A DNA stretch of 5,367 nucleotides from Gammaproteobacteria bacterium (GTDB taxonomy: Bacteria; Pseudomonadota; Gammaproteobacteria; Pseudomonadales; Azotimanducaceae), in assembly GCA_030430515.1 (NCBI GenBank), contig JAUIKX010000252.1:1-5367 (forward strand), written 5' to 3'. The translations under genes were made by a program, and so were the position numbers. Positions 1-5,367 of this stretch are shown in pieces; positions within the stretch are counted from its first letter, which is position 1, and each line of letters opens with the position of its first letter. The notes under the pieces were generated by a model. It did no database searches. It saw only the letters and a program-made list of their open reading frames with translations, and was not told where the DNA came from.

Positions 1-41
1 CCCCCTCAAGATAGCGTGTCTACCAATTCCACCACTTCGGC
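1..41 (-). tRNA. leuU: tRNA-Leu(GAG), 5' half, cut by the window edge
   Basis: The minus strand from position 41 downward reads as the 5' half of a bacterial leucine tRNA. It has the acceptor strand GCCGAAG (41-35), then TG, a D-arm with the GTGG...CAC pairing and a GGTAGA loop, and the anticodon 5' stem CTATC (14-10). The anticodon loop is TTGAGGG, with anticodon GAG at 7-5, which reads CUC and CUU codons. The sequence closely matches E. coli leuU, the tRNA that also follows secG there. The variable arm, T-arm and 3' acceptor strand lie beyond the left edge, so the fold cannot be completed here. The first base (41) is also the last base of the secG stop codon. Confidence 0.93.
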
Positions 42-409
42 TAGATATCGGGGAGGTCGGATTCTCCACCTTCAGAACCCGTAGTCAACTCCGGAACGTC
101 ATCACTTTCCGGTAGCTCCACGGGCACCTCCGGCAGACCAACCTGGGAAAGGCTGCCGGCACGCTCTTTTGCGGTATATGCCAGGCCAAACGAAATCACG
201 AAAAAACCGATGGCAAGCCAGACAATGAGCCTGGTCATGAACGACGTAGCGCCGCCACCACCGAACATGGTGTTGGCCGAGCCGCTGCCAAATGCTGCGC
301 CTACGTCCGCGCCGCGGCCCTGCTGCATGAGTATCAGTACTGTGAGCGCAATGGCATCGAGCACAAGGAGAATAAGCAGCACCATCTCCACCGTTTGCAG
401 ATCTACCAT
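41..409 (-). CDS. secG: SecG, preprotein translocase subunit
   Basis: SecG is the small, non-essential subunit of the SecYEG inner-membrane channel and helps SecA-driven export. The 122-residue protein has the family layout. There is a first membrane segment (about residues 8-28), the conserved cytoplasmic loop starting QQGRGADVGAAFGSG (29-43) with a glycine run and FMTR (57-60), and a second membrane segment (about 61-79). A hydrophilic tail rich in Glu, Asp, Pro and Gly follows. E. coli SecG has 110 residues, so the tail is slightly long. I chose ATG 409 because GGAG (421-418) sits 8 bases before it. An in-frame GTG at 418 would add three residues and has GAGGA only 4 bases upstream. ATG 385 would begin right at the membrane segment but has no spaced ribosome site. 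The gene lies just after tpiA, and its TAG stop (43-41) shares its G with the first base of tRNA-Leu. Confidence 0.93.
   Translation of the reverse strand: MVDLQTVEMVLLILLVLDAIALTVLILMQQGRGADVGAAFGSGSANTMFGGGGATSFMTRLIVWLAIGFFVISFGLAYTAKERAGSLSQVGLPEVPVELPESDDVPELTTGSEGGESDLPDI
61..88 (-). promoter_or_regulatory. Candidate sigma70 promoter for the tRNA-Leu, inside the secG coding tail
   Basis: On the minus strand there is TTGACT at 88-83, which matches 5 of 6 bases of the -35 consensus. After a 16-base spacer comes GAGAAT at 66-61, which matches 4 of 6 bases of the -10 consensus. Initiation would fall near position 54, leaving a leader of about a dozen bases before the mature tRNA. The bases after the -10 (CCGACCTCC) are GC-rich, as in discriminators of stringently controlled stable-RNA promoters. 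The whole element lies in codons for the hydrophilic SecG C-terminal tail, where sequence constraint is low. It was found by eye and is not proven. The tRNA may also be made by read-through from secG. Confidence 0.42.
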
Positions 410-417
410 CGTCGCCA

Positions 418-421
418 CTCC
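418..421 (-). promoter_or_regulatory. Ribosome binding site supporting the secG ATG start
   Basis: GGAG on the minus strand lies 8 bases before ATG 409, a standard Shine-Dalgarno distance. Its last G is the first base of the competing GTG start at 418, so the two starts cannot both use it. The alternative site GAGGA (427-423) is only 4 bases from GTG 418. This favours ATG 409 but does not settle it. Confidence 0.5.
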
Positions 422-436
422 GTCCTCAGCATGACT

Positions 437-1198
437 CTATGCATGCTTCGCTGCGGCCAATGCACGCGCAATGGCCATAAAACTGTCAGATTTCAGCGAT
501 GCGCCGCCAACCAGCGCACCGTCAATGTTCTCTCCGGCAAAAATATCCGCCGCATTATCCGCGTTGACGCTGCCACCATACAGCACCGTCGTCGATCCCG
601 AAGGAACCCCGAGTTCATCGAGCACATCGCGGATCACACGATGCATGTCATCCGCCTGCTCCGGCGTCGCGGTCACACCGGTGCCAATGGCCCAGATCGG
701 CTCATAGGCAATCACTGCCTGCGAGAGCTTCGCCGCTCCTACCCGCTCGGCGATGCGGCGCAGCTGCCGGCCGACGGTTGCCTCCGCCTCTCCCGCTTCA
801 CGCTGCACCAGGCTCTCACCAAGGCACACCATCGGTTCGAGGCCCGCTTCGAGCGCAGCGAGCAGCTTGTCCGCGACCACCTCATCGGTTTCGCTGTGAT
901 AAGCCCGCCGTTCAGAATGACCAACGATCGTCCATTGGGCGCCGATATCAGCCACCATCTGCGCAGCGATATCGCCCGTGAAAGCACCCGATGTCTGCGT
1001 GTGCACGTCCTGAGCGCCGAAGCCGATGGACGAATCCTCAAACGCCAGCGCCATGTCAGCCAGATAGATCGACGGAGGCACAACCACGAGATGTACGCCC
1101 GACACGGCTTCCAGGCCGGCTGCAAACTCCGCAACCATTGCCCTCGTGCCATTCATTTTCCAGTTGCCAGCAACCAGCAGGCGGCGACCTTCAGCCAT
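437..1198 (-). CDS. tpiA: Triosephosphate isomerase
   Basis: The enzyme interconverts dihydroxyacetone phosphate and glyceraldehyde-3-phosphate in cytoplasmic glycolysis and gluconeogenesis, working as a TIM-barrel dimer. The 253-residue protein is of normal length and carries all catalytic residues. These are Asn12 and Lys14 in AGNWKMN, the electrophile His94 in VGHSERR (92-98), and the base Glu166 in AYEPIWAIGTG (164-174), which opens the mobile lid loop. The phosphate-binding parts are Gly172, Ser210 in YGGSV (207-211) and Gly231-Gly232 in LVGGASL. ATG 1198 places GNWKMN at the usual distance from the N-terminus. The ribosome site is weak: AAGGG lies about 12 bases upstream, with a GAG very near the start. 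The gene is preceded by a 94-base spacer after glmM and followed closely by secG, so it is probably cotranscribed with secG. Its place between glmM and secG matches Pseudomonas-like gene order. Confidence 0.97.
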   Translation of the reverse strand: MAEGRRLLVAGNWKMNGTRAMVAEFAAGLEAVSGVHLVVVPPSIYLADMALAFEDSSIGFGAQDVHTQTSGAFTGDIAAQMVADIGAQWTIVGHSERRAYHSETDEVVADKLLAALEAGLEPMVCLGESLVQREAGEAEATVGRQLRRIAERVGAAKLSQAVIAYEPIWAIGTGVTATPEQADDMHRVIRDVLDELGVPSGSTTVLYGGSVNADNAADIFAGENIDGALVGGASLKSDSFMAIARALAAAKHA

Positions 1199-1292
1199 CG
1201 CTCAAAGCGACCCTTGCGAAAAGGCGCGCAATCTTAGCGGTATTGCCCGAGGGATGCCACAAGCCCTGCCGGCCCGGGCAACACGCTACCCG
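1199..1292. other. Spacer between glmM and tpiA, the only sizeable gap
   Basis: This 94-base stretch is the only substantial non-coding DNA in the window. On the minus strand it contains a TAAGAT hexamer (1236-1231, 4 of 6 matches to a -10 box) about 33 bases before the tpiA start. The only -35-like hexamer upstream (TTGTGG) sits 20 bases away, so a sigma70 promoter is possible but weak. A discontinuous inverted repeat lies at 1243-1281. A short CCTT/AAGG hairpin overlaps the AAGGG that could serve as the tpiA ribosome site. There is no T tract, so I see no intrinsic terminator. Confidence 0.5.
1243..1281 (-). other. Possible RNA hairpin in the glmM-tpiA spacer
   Basis: A 7-base perfect inverted repeat, TTGCCCG at 1243-1249 and CGGGCAA at 1275-1281 on the plus strand, encloses a second 4-base pairing of AGGG (1250-1253) with CCCT (1264-1267). 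Together they can form a two-part stem with a 7-base bulge on one side and a 10-base loop. No U run follows in the minus-strand transcript, so it does not look like a terminator. It could protect or define an mRNA end between glmM and tpiA, but this is inference, and short GC-rich repeats also arise by chance. Confidence 0.3.
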
Positions 1293-2657
1293 TCAGGAAG
1301 CGGCCGCTCCGTTGCTGCTTCCCAGGGCGCAGTTCTCAGCCACGTAGGCGAGCTCCTCACAGATGCTCTTCACCTCGAAAGCGTCGTCGCCTTCCACCAT
1401 GACGCGCAGAACCGGCTCGGTTCCGGATGGGCGCACCAGAATACGGCCGCGGCTGGCGAGCACTTTCTCTTTATCGGCGACGGCTGCTGCCAAATCGGCG
1501 CTGGCGGCCACGCCTTTGGGGTCTTCCACCGCGACGTTGATCATCGTCTGGGGAGCTTTGTGCATTCCGGCGCGCAGTTCCTCGATGGATTTGCCCGTCT
1601 CGACCACGGCACGCAGTACCTGCAACGCCGCAACCACACCATCGCCAGTCGTCGTTCTGTCCAGGCACACGATATGCCCGGAAGACTCGCCGCCGAGCAT
1701 CCAGCCGTTGGCCTTCATCATTTCAAGTACGTAGCGGTCGCCCACCTTGGCCCGCTCGAACGGGATGGACATTCCATCCAACGCCCGCTCCAACCCGAAG
1801 TTGGTCATCACCGTGCCGACGACGCCGCCCTGCAATTCGCCGATGAGCTTGCGATGTGCCGCAATGATATAAAGCAGTTCATCGCCATCCACGAGTTCGC
1901 CACTGGCATCCACCATCATGACCCGGTCGCCGTCTCCGTCGAAGGCGATACCTACGTCTGCGCGGTATTCCCGGACCTTGTCGACGAGTGCATCCGGATG
2001 CGTGGATCCGCAGCCATCATTGATATTCATGCCGTTGGGCTCGGCACCGATGACGATGGTGTCGGCACCAAGCTCCTCGAACACGCCAGGCGCCACGTGA
2101 TACGTCGCGCCGTGGCCACAGTCCAGCACCACCCGCAGCCCTTTCAGGCGAAAACCGCGATCCACAGTCGCCTTACAGAATTCGATGTAGCGACCTGCGG
2201 CATCGGGCAGTCGTGTAGCGCGCCCGAGCTGATCGGAGCTGACACAGATCATCTTCGCTTCGAGTTGCTTCTCGATCTCCAGTTCCACTTCATCCGGCAG
2301 CTTGTTGCCCTGGCCGTCGAAGAACTTGATGCCGTTGTCGTAGTAGGGGTTGTGCGAAGCCGAGATGACAATGCCTGCATCTGCACGCAGCGTGCGCGTG
2401 AGGTAGGCGATGGCTGGTGTCGGCATTGGCCCGATCAAACCCACATCCACGCCGGCACTGGCAAGCCCGGACTCGAGCACCGACTCGAGCATATACCCTG
2501 AAATGCGGGTGTCTTTGCCGATGAGAATCTGGCTGCGACCGCGCTGTGCAAACACCCGTCCCACCGCCCAACCGAGGCGCAGGCAGAACTCCGGCGTAAT
2601 GGGGAACTGACCGACGCGCCCGCGTATGCCGTCGGTACCAAAATACTTTCTGCTCAT
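1293..2657 (-). CDS. glmM: Phosphoglucosamine mutase
   Basis: GlmM converts glucosamine-6-phosphate to glucosamine-1-phosphate, the step before GlmU makes UDP-N-acetylglucosamine for peptidoglycan and lipopolysaccharide. The 454-residue protein has the four parts of the phosphohexomutase family. The N-terminus is RKYFGTDGIRG. The phosphorylated active-site serine is Ser101 in ISASHNP (98-104). The magnesium loop DGDGDR carries Asp240, Asp242 and Asp244. The sugar-binding loop is GGESSGH (322-328), and the phosphate-binding loop is RPSGTEP (409-415). I chose ATG 2657 because AAGGA lies 7 bases upstream and the protein then starts like E. coli GlmM. A GTG at 2678 would add seven residues and overlap the folP stop as GTGA, but has no ribosome site. 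The tail after residue 440 runs about ten residues past E. coli GlmM and is rich in Ala, Gly and Ser. Confidence 0.97.
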   Translation of the reverse strand: MSRKYFGTDGIRGRVGQFPITPEFCLRLGWAVGRVFAQRGRSQILIGKDTRISGYMLESVLESGLASAGVDVGLIGPMPTPAIAYLTRTLRADAGIVISASHNPYYDNGIKFFDGQGNKLPDEVELEIEKQLEAKMICVSSDQLGRATRLPDAAGRYIEFCKATVDRGFRLKGLRVVLDCGHGATYHVAPGVFEELGADTIVIGAEPNGMNINDGCGSTHPDALVDKVREYRADVGIAFDGDGDRVMMVDASGELVDGDELLYIIAAHRKLIGELQGGVVGTVMTNFGLERALDGMSIPFERAKVGDRYVLEMMKANGWMLGGESSGHIVCLDRTTTGDGVVAALQVLRAVVETGKSIEELRAGMHKAPQTMINVAVEDPKGVAASADLAAAVADKEKVLASRGRILVRPSGTEPVLRVMVEGDDAFEVKSICEELAYVAENCALGSSNGAAAS

Positions 2658-2664
2658 TCTGCTG

Positions 2665-2669
2665 TCCTT
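2665..2669 (-). promoter_or_regulatory. Ribosome binding site that fixes the glmM start
   Basis: AAGGA on the minus strand stands 7 bases before ATG 2657. It lies within the codons that would be translated if the upstream GTG 2678 were used, and no comparable site precedes that GTG. This supports starting glmM at ATG 2657, leaving a 17-base gap after the folP stop. Confidence 0.75.
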
Positions 2670-2674
2670 GTCGC

Positions 2675-3532
2675 TCACGACCGGTAACCGGCCACCGCCT
2701 GCCTCACGCTAAGCGCATCCTTGGTTTGCGCCACATCGTGCACACGCACGATATCCGCACCGCATTCGACAGCCATCAGCGCTATGGCGATGCTGCCCGC
2801 AAGCCGCTGATCAACGTCGCGGCCTGTTATTCTGCCAACCACCGACTTTCTGGATGCCCCCAGCAGTATCGGTAGTTCGTGCACCCGCAGCGCCTCGAGG
2901 TTCGCTACCAGCGCAAGATTGTGCGTCTGCGCCTTACCAAAGCCGATGCCGGGATCCAGCACCAGGCACTGCAGTGGAATCCCCGCATCGAGCGCCGCTT
3001 GCACCCGCTCGACGAGAAATCCGCGCACTTCGCCAACCGGATCCTCGTAATGCGGAGCGTCCTGCATGGTGTCCGGTTGGCCCTGCATGTGCATGATGCA
3101 CAGTGCAGCGCCGCTTCGAGCCACCACATCGAACATACGCGCATCTCCGCCAGCCGACACATCGTTGACCATGTGACAGCCAGCATCGAGTGCCGCTTCA
3201 GCCACCGCAGCTTTGCGGGTGTCCACACTCAACAGGGTATCCAAGGTTCTCAGCCGTTCCATGACGGGAATCACACGCTCGAGTTCGCGTTCCACGGAAA
3301 CAGCTTGCGCGCCGGGACGCGTGGATTCACCGCCAATGTCCAGAATATCGGCCCCAGCGGCCAGCATGGCACACGCCGCCTCGAACACGCCGTCCACGTC
3401 TACCTGGGTCTGCCTGGCGAAACGGCCGCCATCTGAGAATGAATCCGGGGTGATGTTGAGCACGCCCATGATGGCGGGCGTGCTCAAATCGAGGCTTCGA
3501 TCCCGAGCCTTAAGACTCTTCAGCCGGACCAC
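2675..3532 (-). CDS. folP: Dihydropteroate synthase
   Basis: FolP condenses 6-hydroxymethyl-dihydropterin pyrophosphate with p-aminobenzoate to give dihydropteroate in folate synthesis, and it is the sulfonamide target. Counting from GTG 3532, the 285-residue TIM-barrel protein (E. coli: 282) shows NITPDSFSDGG (26-36), GGESTRPGA (67-75), SVDTRK with Asp104 (102-107), VNDVSA with Asn123 (122-127), LDPGIGFGK with Asp193 (192-200), SRKS with Lys229 (227-230) and RVHDV (263-267). The loop residues linked to sulfonamide resistance (Phe32, Thr71, Arg72, Pro73) are wild type. The start is uncertain. The frame stays open upstream inside ftsH, but that part is arginine- and serine-rich out-of-frame sequence. 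ATG 3469 is too far in, since it would remove the first strand (SLDLS). GTG 3532 matches the family length but lacks a good ribosome site; GTG 3547 and TTG 3487 are alternatives. Overlap with the ftsH end suggests translational coupling. Confidence 0.95.
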   Translation of the reverse strand: MVRLKSLKARDRSLDLSTPAIMGVLNITPDSFSDGGRFARQTQVDVDGVFEAACAMLAAGADILDIGGESTRPGAQAVSVERELERVIPVMERLRTLDTLLSVDTRKAAVAEAALDAGCHMVNDVSAGGDARMFDVVARSGAALCIMHMQGQPDTMQDAPHYEDPVGEVRGFLVERVQAALDAGIPLQCLVLDPGIGFGKAQTHNLALVANLEALRVHELPILLGASRKSVVGRITGRDVDQRLAGSIAIALMAVECGADIVRVHDVAQTKDALSVRQAVAGYRS

Positions 3533-5367
3533 CGATAGGCCGCTCACCCGAGTCACTTTCGCTCGATTTCGGCGCCGGCGGCGTGTCGTCCGGCTGTCGC
3601 GGCTTGGCACCCGCCATGATGTCGTCGATCTGGTCACTGCTGAGCGTTTCGTACTCCACGAGCGCTTCCGCCATGGCGTGCAGCTTGTCCTCGTTCTCCT
3701 TGAGAAGCCGCTCCGCCTCGTCGTAGCAACCGTCGATGATCTTGCGCACTTCTTCGTCAATCGCCTTGGCGGTGTCCGGTGAGTGCGGCTTCGGCCGGGC
3801 GCTGGCCGACATGCCGAGAAACGGCTCGCCGTCGGTTTCGTCGTACATCAGGGGGCCCATACGTTCCGACAGGCCCCATTTGGTGACCATGCTGCGCGCC
3901 AGACCCGTAGCCCGCTCGATGTCGTTGGACGCGCCGGTGGTCACGTATTCTGGCCCAAGAATCATCTCTTCAGCGATCCGGCCACCAAACAGGCTGCAGA
4001 TCTGGCTGCGAATCGCCTGCCGGGTAAGGCTGTACCGGTCCTCCTCAGGAAGGAACATCGTCACGCCCAGGGCTCGACCCCGAGGGATGATGGTCACCTT
4101 GTACACCGGGTCGTGATCGGGCATGAGCCGGCCGATGATTGCATGACCGGCCTCGTGGTAGGCCGTATTGCGCTTTTCCTTTTCCGACATGACCATGGAC
4201 TTGCGCTCGGCGCCCATCATGATCTTGTCTTTTGCCTTCTCGAACTCGTCCATCTCCACCAGGCGCTTGTTGGCGCGCGCGGCGAACAGCGCTGCTTCGT
4301 TCACCAGATTGGCAAGGTCAGCGCCGGAAAATCCCGGTGTGCCGCGGGCGATGTAACTCGGGTCGACATTGTCGCCCAGCGGCACTTTGCGCATGTGCAC
4401 TTTGAGGATCTGCTCCCGACCACGGATGTCCGGCAGGCTTACCACCACCTGGCGGTCGAAACGCCCGGGGCGCAGGAGTGCCGGGTCGAGCACGTCCGGT
4501 CGGTTGGTGGCGGCGATAACGATGATGCCGTCGTTCGGCTCGAAACCATCCATTTCCACGAGCAGCTGGTTGAGCGTCTGCTCCCGCTCGTCGTGACCAC
4601 CACCGAGGCCCGCGCCGCGATGACGCCCGACCGCGTCGATCTCGTCGATGAAGATAATGCAGGGCGACTGCTTCTTCGCCTGCTCGAACATGTCCCGCAC
4701 ACGCGAAGCGCCGACACCGACGAACATTTCCACGAAGTCAGAACCGGAGATCGAGAAAAACGGTACTTTCGCTTCCCCTGCAATGGCCTTGGCGAGCAGT
4801 GTCTTACCAGTTCCCGGCGAGCCAACCATGAGAATGCCGCGAGGAATTCGGCCACCCAGGCGCTGAAACTTCCCCGGATCGCGCAGAAATTCCACCAGCT
4901 CCTGCACATCTTCCTTGGCTTCATCTACTCCGGCCACATCCGCAAACGTGGTCTTGATCTGATCCTCTGACAACAGACGTGCCTTGGACTTGCCGAAGGC
5001 CATGGGGCCACCACGCCCACCACCGCCGCCCTGCATCTGCCGCATGAACAGCATGAACACGGCGATGATGATGAGTATCGGCAGGCTTGCGAGCAGCAGT
5101 TGCGCCCAGAAGCTCTGCTTTTCAGGCTCCTTCCAGCGGGCTTCCACACCGTTGTTGTAGAGCTCATCGAGCAGCTTAGGGTCAGGAATATCCGGGCGAA
5201 CGACCTTGAAGCTGTTGCCGTTGCGATCCTGGCCGATGATGATTCGATCGTTGCCTTCCGTGGCCGCCACCTGGCCGCCACGCACCATCTGCAGAAATTC
5301 TGAATAGCTGATCTCAGGCCGTTCAGGCTCAGGGCTGAAGTTATTGAAGACGGTGAGCAGCACCGCC
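3510..5367 (-). CDS. ftsH: ATP-dependent zinc metalloprotease FtsH, N-terminus beyond the window
   Basis: FtsH is the hexameric inner-membrane AAA+ protease that degrades misassembled membrane proteins such as free SecY and, in enterobacteria, LpxC and sigma32. About 618 residues are visible, numbered here from the GTG codon at 5363, which is an internal valine. The frame runs through the right edge, and comparison with E. coli suggests roughly a dozen N-terminal residues are missing. The visible part opens with the end of membrane segment 1, then a periplasmic domain (about 10-82) and membrane segment 2 (about 87-107). Next come Walker A GSPGTGKT (181-188), the pore motif FVG (214-216), Walker B IIFIDE (236-241), and the second region of homology with arginine fingers Arg298 and Arg301. 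The zinc site is HEAGH (403-407) with third ligand Asp481. A Pro/Ser/Asp/Glu-rich tail follows residue 586. The stop is TAA at 3512-3510. Confidence 0.97.
   Translation of the reverse strand, partial: AVLLTVFNNFSPEPERPEISYSEFLQMVRGGQVAATEGNDRIIIGQDRNGNSFKVVRPDIPDPKLLDELYNNGVEARWKEPEKQSFWAQLLLASLPILIIIAVFMLFMRQMQGGGGGRGGPMAFGKSKARLLSEDQIKTTFADVAGVDEAKEDVQELVEFLRDPGKFQRLGGRIPRGILMVGSPGTGKTLLAKAIAGEAKVPFFSISGSDFVEMFVGVGASRVRDMFEQAKKQSPCIIFIDEIDAVGRHRGAGLGGGHDEREQTLNQLLVEMDGFEPNDGIIVIAATNRPDVLDPALLRPGRFDRQVVVSLPDIRGREQILKVHMRKVPLGDNVDPSYIARGTPGFSGADLANLVNEAALFAARANKRLVEMDEFEKAKDKIMMGAERKSMVMSEKEKRNTAYHEAGHAIIGRLMPDHDPVYKVTIIPRGRALGVTMFLPEEDRYSLTRQAIRSQICSLFGGRIAEEMILGPEYVTTGASNDIERATGLARSMVTKWGLSERMGPLMYDETDGEPFLGMSASARPKPHSPDTAKAIDEEVRKIIDGCYDEAERLLKENEDKLHAMAEALVEYETLSSDQIDDIMAGAKPRQPDDTPPAPKSSESDSGERPIGGPAEES

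Noticed and set aside
395..1237. A 280-codon open frame on the plus strand, antisense to tpiA.
   Set aside because: It covers all of tpiA in the opposite direction, and its Arg/His-rich translation is typical of an antisense shadow.
1243..1259. A sigma54-like GG-N10-GC element (TGGCA ... GGGCAA) on the minus strand upstream of tpiA.
   Set aside because: The -24 part matches, but the -12 part has GGGC in place of TTGC. It overlaps the hairpin repeat, and sigma54 control of tpiA would be unexpected. It is probably chance.
1146..2501. A 451-codon open frame on the plus strand, antisense to glmM and the start of tpiA.
   Set aside because: It mirrors codons of a clearly real gene. High-GC genes often leave the opposite strand open, and its translation is rich in His, Arg and Ala with no recognisable domain.
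2658..2678. A GTG start for glmM overlapping the folP stop as GTGA.
   Set aside because: Such overlaps are common in operons, but there is no ribosome site before the GTG. AAGGA with 7-base spacing precedes ATG 2657, and that start matches E. coli GlmM.
2681..2691. An 11-base palindrome, CCGGTAACCGG, near the end of folP.
   Set aside because: It lies in codons for the FolP C-terminus, is short and GC-rich, is not repeated in the window as far as I can see, and has no U tract for termination.
3533..3760. An upstream extension of the folP frame, adding about 76 residues.
   Set aside because: The added part is the ftsH C-terminal coding region read in another frame. It gives an Arg/Ser/Thr-rich stretch not found in dihydropteroate synthases, and the remaining 285 residues already match the family length.
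3783..4970. A 395-codon open frame on the plus strand, antisense to ftsH.
   Set aside because: It is a shadow of the conserved AAA+ and protease codons of ftsH. The product is His/Arg-rich and resembles no family I know.

Overview
The window is a stretch of core bacterial chromosome with every gene on the minus strand. In transcription order, from high to low coordinate, it holds ftsH (its first residues lie beyond the right edge), folP, glmM, tpiA, secG and a tRNA-Leu(GAG) cut by the left edge. The same order, ftsH-folP-glmM followed by secG and a leucine tRNA, is known from gammaproteobacteria. Having tpiA between glmM and secG resembles Pseudomonas-type genomes and differs from E. coli, where tpiA lies elsewhere. 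The high G+C coding sequence and the SecG, GlmM and FtsH sequences fit a gammaproteobacterium. I cannot name a genus from the sequence alone.

Layout: ftsH (3510 to the right edge) overlaps folP by about 23 bases if folP starts at GTG 3532. folP ends at 2675, and glmM starts 17 bases later at ATG 2657 behind a clear Shine-Dalgarno. A 94-base spacer (1199-1292), the only real gap, separates glmM from tpiA and contains a possible hairpin. tpiA and secG are 27 bases apart with the preferred secG start. The secG stop codon shares its last base with the first base of the tRNA. The genes are therefore probably read as one operon with extra internal promoters. One good promoter candidate lies inside the secG tail codons, just upstream of the tRNA.

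Functionally this is a housekeeping set. FtsH is the membrane AAA+ protease for membrane and regulatory proteins. FolP makes dihydropteroate for folate. GlmM makes glucosamine-1-phosphate for peptidoglycan and lipopolysaccharide. TpiA is a glycolytic enzyme, SecG is a subunit of the SecYEG translocon, and the tRNA reads CUC/CUU leucine codons. All catalytic motifs checked are intact, and I see no frameshift, mobile element, CRISPR array or foreign cargo.

I find no undescribed system here. The most interesting point is the secG/tRNA junction. RNase P maturation of the tRNA 5' end would cut inside the secG stop codon, and a separate tRNA promoter appears to be embedded in the secG coding sequence.
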